From the NCBI GenBank assembly GCA_910579115.1, contig CAJTSO010000068.1, positions 1 to 8,051 of the forward strand: a stretch of 8,051 bases of DNA. The letters run 5' to 3'. Source of the DNA: an uncultured Selenomonadaceae bacterium (GTDB lineage: Bacteria > Bacillota > Negativicutes > Selenomonadales > Selenomonadaceae). Made by a program: the position numbers and the translations under genes. Position 1 is the first letter of the stretch. Every line of letters begins with the position of its first letter. Under the pieces are notes generated by a model. It was given only the letters and a program-made list of their open reading frames with translations, ran no database searches and was not told where the DNA came from. Below are positions 6,917 to 8,051 of the stretch, piece after piece.

Positions 6917-7051
6917 AATAGTTCTCCCTTTTTATTGAAATACATGATATAGCTGAATTCGGAAATAAATCTGAATAAAATTACTTAATATTTGTCTGGC
7001 AGGCTCCCCTGGATAGGCGGCTTTAACGGGAGCGGCCGCCATGCAAAAAAA
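6917..7051. other. ybeY-era intergenic gap
   Basis: This 135-base gap is the widest inside the phoH-recO cluster. It holds the era ribosome binding site, an AT-rich stretch (about 6930-6990) with no promoter I would defend, and a GGCGGC/GCCGCC inverted repeat (7016-7021, 7035-7040) without a correctly placed T-tract. It also holds a 13-base match (7001-7013) to the repeat block after recO, in the opposite orientation. I see no gene in it; dgkA and cdd, often found at this position, are absent. Confidence 0.6.
6923..6928 (-). promoter_or_regulatory. Ribosome binding site of era (fixes the TTG start)
   Basis: GGGAGA on the minus strand lies 6 bases before the TTG start codon at 6914-6916. It is the strongest ribosome binding site in the window and decides the non-ATG start. 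Confidence 0.8.
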
Positions 7052-7510
7052 TCACCGGGAAATCCCCAAAGCCTCCATGACCGCCCGCTGCTCCTCTTCC
7101 ATCTCTTGCCGCTCCTCATCTTCCATGTGGTCGTAGCCCAGAAGGTGGAGAAGCCCGTGGACGGTGAGGAAAGCCACCTCCCGCCGGTAGCTGTGGCCGT
7201 ATTCCGCCGCCTGCTCTGCTGCCCGCTCCAGGCTGATGATGATATCCCCCAGAATGTTTACCTCGGCATCCTGAATCTCCGGCTCCTCACTTTCGTTGAG
7301 GGCGAAGCTGATAACGTCGGTGGGCCGGTCGATTCCCCGGTACCGGCGGTTGATGGCCTGAATGTGCAGGTTGTCCGTAAGGGTGATGGAAAGCTCGGCC
7401 TTTTCCAGGCGGTACAGCTCCGATACCTTGGCGGCGACGGCTTCAATGGTGGGAACAACGGTGTCTTCTACGGAGAGTCCTTCCGGCTCCCGGCTGATCA
7501 GTACGGTCAT
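7052..7510 (-). CDS. ybeY: Endoribonuclease YbeY (rRNA maturation factor)
   Basis: A zinc-dependent endoribonuclease needed for 16S rRNA 3'-end maturation and 70S ribosome quality control. The family signature HGLLHLLGYDH (118-128) supplies the three metal-binding histidines His118, His122 and His128. The other conserved blocks are present: LTDNLHIQAINRRYRGIDRPTDVISF (about 44-69) and NILGDIIIS (85-93). Length, 152 residues, is typical. The ATG has a good ribosome binding site, GAGGA at 7517-7521, 6 bases away. It lies 37 bases after phoH and shares its direction, a nearly universal pairing that implies cotranscription. Era, a partner in small-subunit maturation, follows. Confidence 0.96.
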   Translation of the reverse strand: MTVLISREPEGLSVEDTVVPTIEAVAAKVSELYRLEKAELSITLTDNLHIQAINRRYRGIDRPTDVISFALNESEEPEIQDAEVNILGDIIISLERAAEQAAEYGHSYRREVAFLTVHGLLHLLGYDHMEDEERQEMEEEQRAVMEALGISR

Positions 7511-7516
7511 AAAAAG

Positions 7517-7521
7517 TCCTC
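7517..7521 (-). promoter_or_regulatory. Ribosome binding site of ybeY
   Basis: GAGGA on the minus strand, 6 bases before the ybeY ATG. It lies in the 37-base gap after phoH, so ybeY has its own initiation site and need not rely on translational coupling. Confidence 0.75.
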
Positions 7522-7547
7522 GCTGGCGTAAATCTCACTCTGCAAAA

Positions 7548-8051
7548 TCAAAGCTGACTGTTCAATTTATTTTGACCGGAAATTTTCTCTGCCTGCTCTG
7601 CCCGTTCGTAGGCGGCTACAATCCGGCTGACCACATCGTGGCGGACGATATCCGCTCCGGTAAGGCGGGCGATCCCCACTCCCCGGACATCCCGCAGGAC
7701 CGTGAGTGCTTCTGCCAGACCTGACCGGACGCCCCGGGGCAGATCCGCCTGGGCGCAGTCTCCGGTGACCACCATCTTTGAACCGTAGCCGAGGCGGGTC
7801 AGGAACATCTTCATCTGTTTGCCGGTGGTGTTCTGTCCCTCATCGAGAATGACGAAAGCGTTGCTGAGGGTGCGGCCCCGCATATAGGCAAGGGGAGCGA
7901 TTTCAATGATCCCCTTGGCCATGAGCTTCTGGTAAACGTCGCGCCCCATCAGCTCAGCAAGCGCATCGTACAAAGGCCGCAGGTAGGGATCCACCTTATC
8001 GGAGAAATCCCCCGGCAAAAATCCCAGCCGCTCCCCGGCCTCTACGGCGGG
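7548..8051 (-). CDS. phoH: PhoH family ATPase, C-terminal half (5' end outside window)
   Basis: A PhoH-like P-loop ATPase of the type encoded beside ybeY, thought to take part in RNA metabolism. The frame stays open to the window's right edge, giving 167 codons, roughly the second half of a protein usually about 320 residues long. The visible part starts PAVEAGERLGFLPGDF, a conserved block just after the Walker A region, which lies outside. The Walker B segment reads FVILDEGQNTTG at about 66-77 of the fragment, where most family members have DEAQN. The conserved VVTGDCAQADLPRG and RLTGADIVRHDVV blocks follow, and the protein ends in a short polar tail. A TTG codon at 8016-8018 is in frame but internal to the family alignment, so it is not the start. 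Confidence 0.95.
   Translation of the reverse strand, partial: PAVEAGERLGFLPGDFSDKVDPYLRPLYDALAELMGRDVYQKLMAKGIIEIAPLAYMRGRTLSNAFVILDEGQNTTGKQMKMFLTRLGYGSKMVVTGDCAQADLPRGVRSGLAEALTVLRDVRGVGIARLTGADIVRHDVVSRIVAAYERAEQAEKISGQNKLNSQL

Noticed and set aside
7016..7040. GGCGGC/GCCGCC inverted repeat considered as a ybeY terminator
   Set aside because: The 13-base loop is long and no T-tract follows on the minus strand; the nearby T7 run lies before the stem instead of after it.

Overview
The window looks like chromosomal DNA from a fairly GC-rich member of the Firmicutes. My best guess is the Negativicutes (Selenomonas, Acidaminococcus or Phascolarctobacterium type). The basis is the phoH-ybeY-era-recO gene order, Shine-Dalgarno sites of the GGGAG/GAGGA type, an Rpn-type nuclease tail with the EGREEGR repeat, and a hairpin-rich intergenic repeat of a kind seen in that group. 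The lineage call is inference, not proof.

Layout. At the left edge (1-288, + strand) is the C-terminal end of an Rpn/YhgA-like PD-(D/E)XK nuclease or putative transposase gene. It converges on the next gene across a strong bidirectional terminator (325-374). Every other gene is on the minus strand and so reads right to left. Starting at the right edge these are a truncated phoH (7548-8051), ybeY (7052-7510), era (5981-6916, TTG start) and recO (5254-5934). Together they form a compact housekeeping cluster for RNA/ribosome maturation and DNA repair. It ends in a probable hairpin terminator (5212-5239) within a block of hairpin repeats (5102-5239).

Beyond the repeat block are two accessory genes. 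The first (3642-5030) encodes a membrane-anchored extracytoplasmic SGNH/GDSL hydrolase with two fibronectin-III-like regions before the catalytic domain. It ends in a well-formed terminator (3510-3556). The second (393-3341) has its own sigma-70-type promoter (3414-3442) and encodes a very large membrane protein. In order it has a signal anchor, a beta-propeller-like domain, two membrane helices around a short basic loop, a Cache-like sensor domain, another helix, and a full MFS transporter domain. This sensor-transporter fusion is the least ordinary object in the window.

The housekeeping genes are conventional. The accessory pair, both with extracytoplasmic domains and lying side by side in the same direction, could belong to one cell-surface pathway. 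The terminator and separate promoter between them argue against simple co-transcription, so that link is only a hypothesis.
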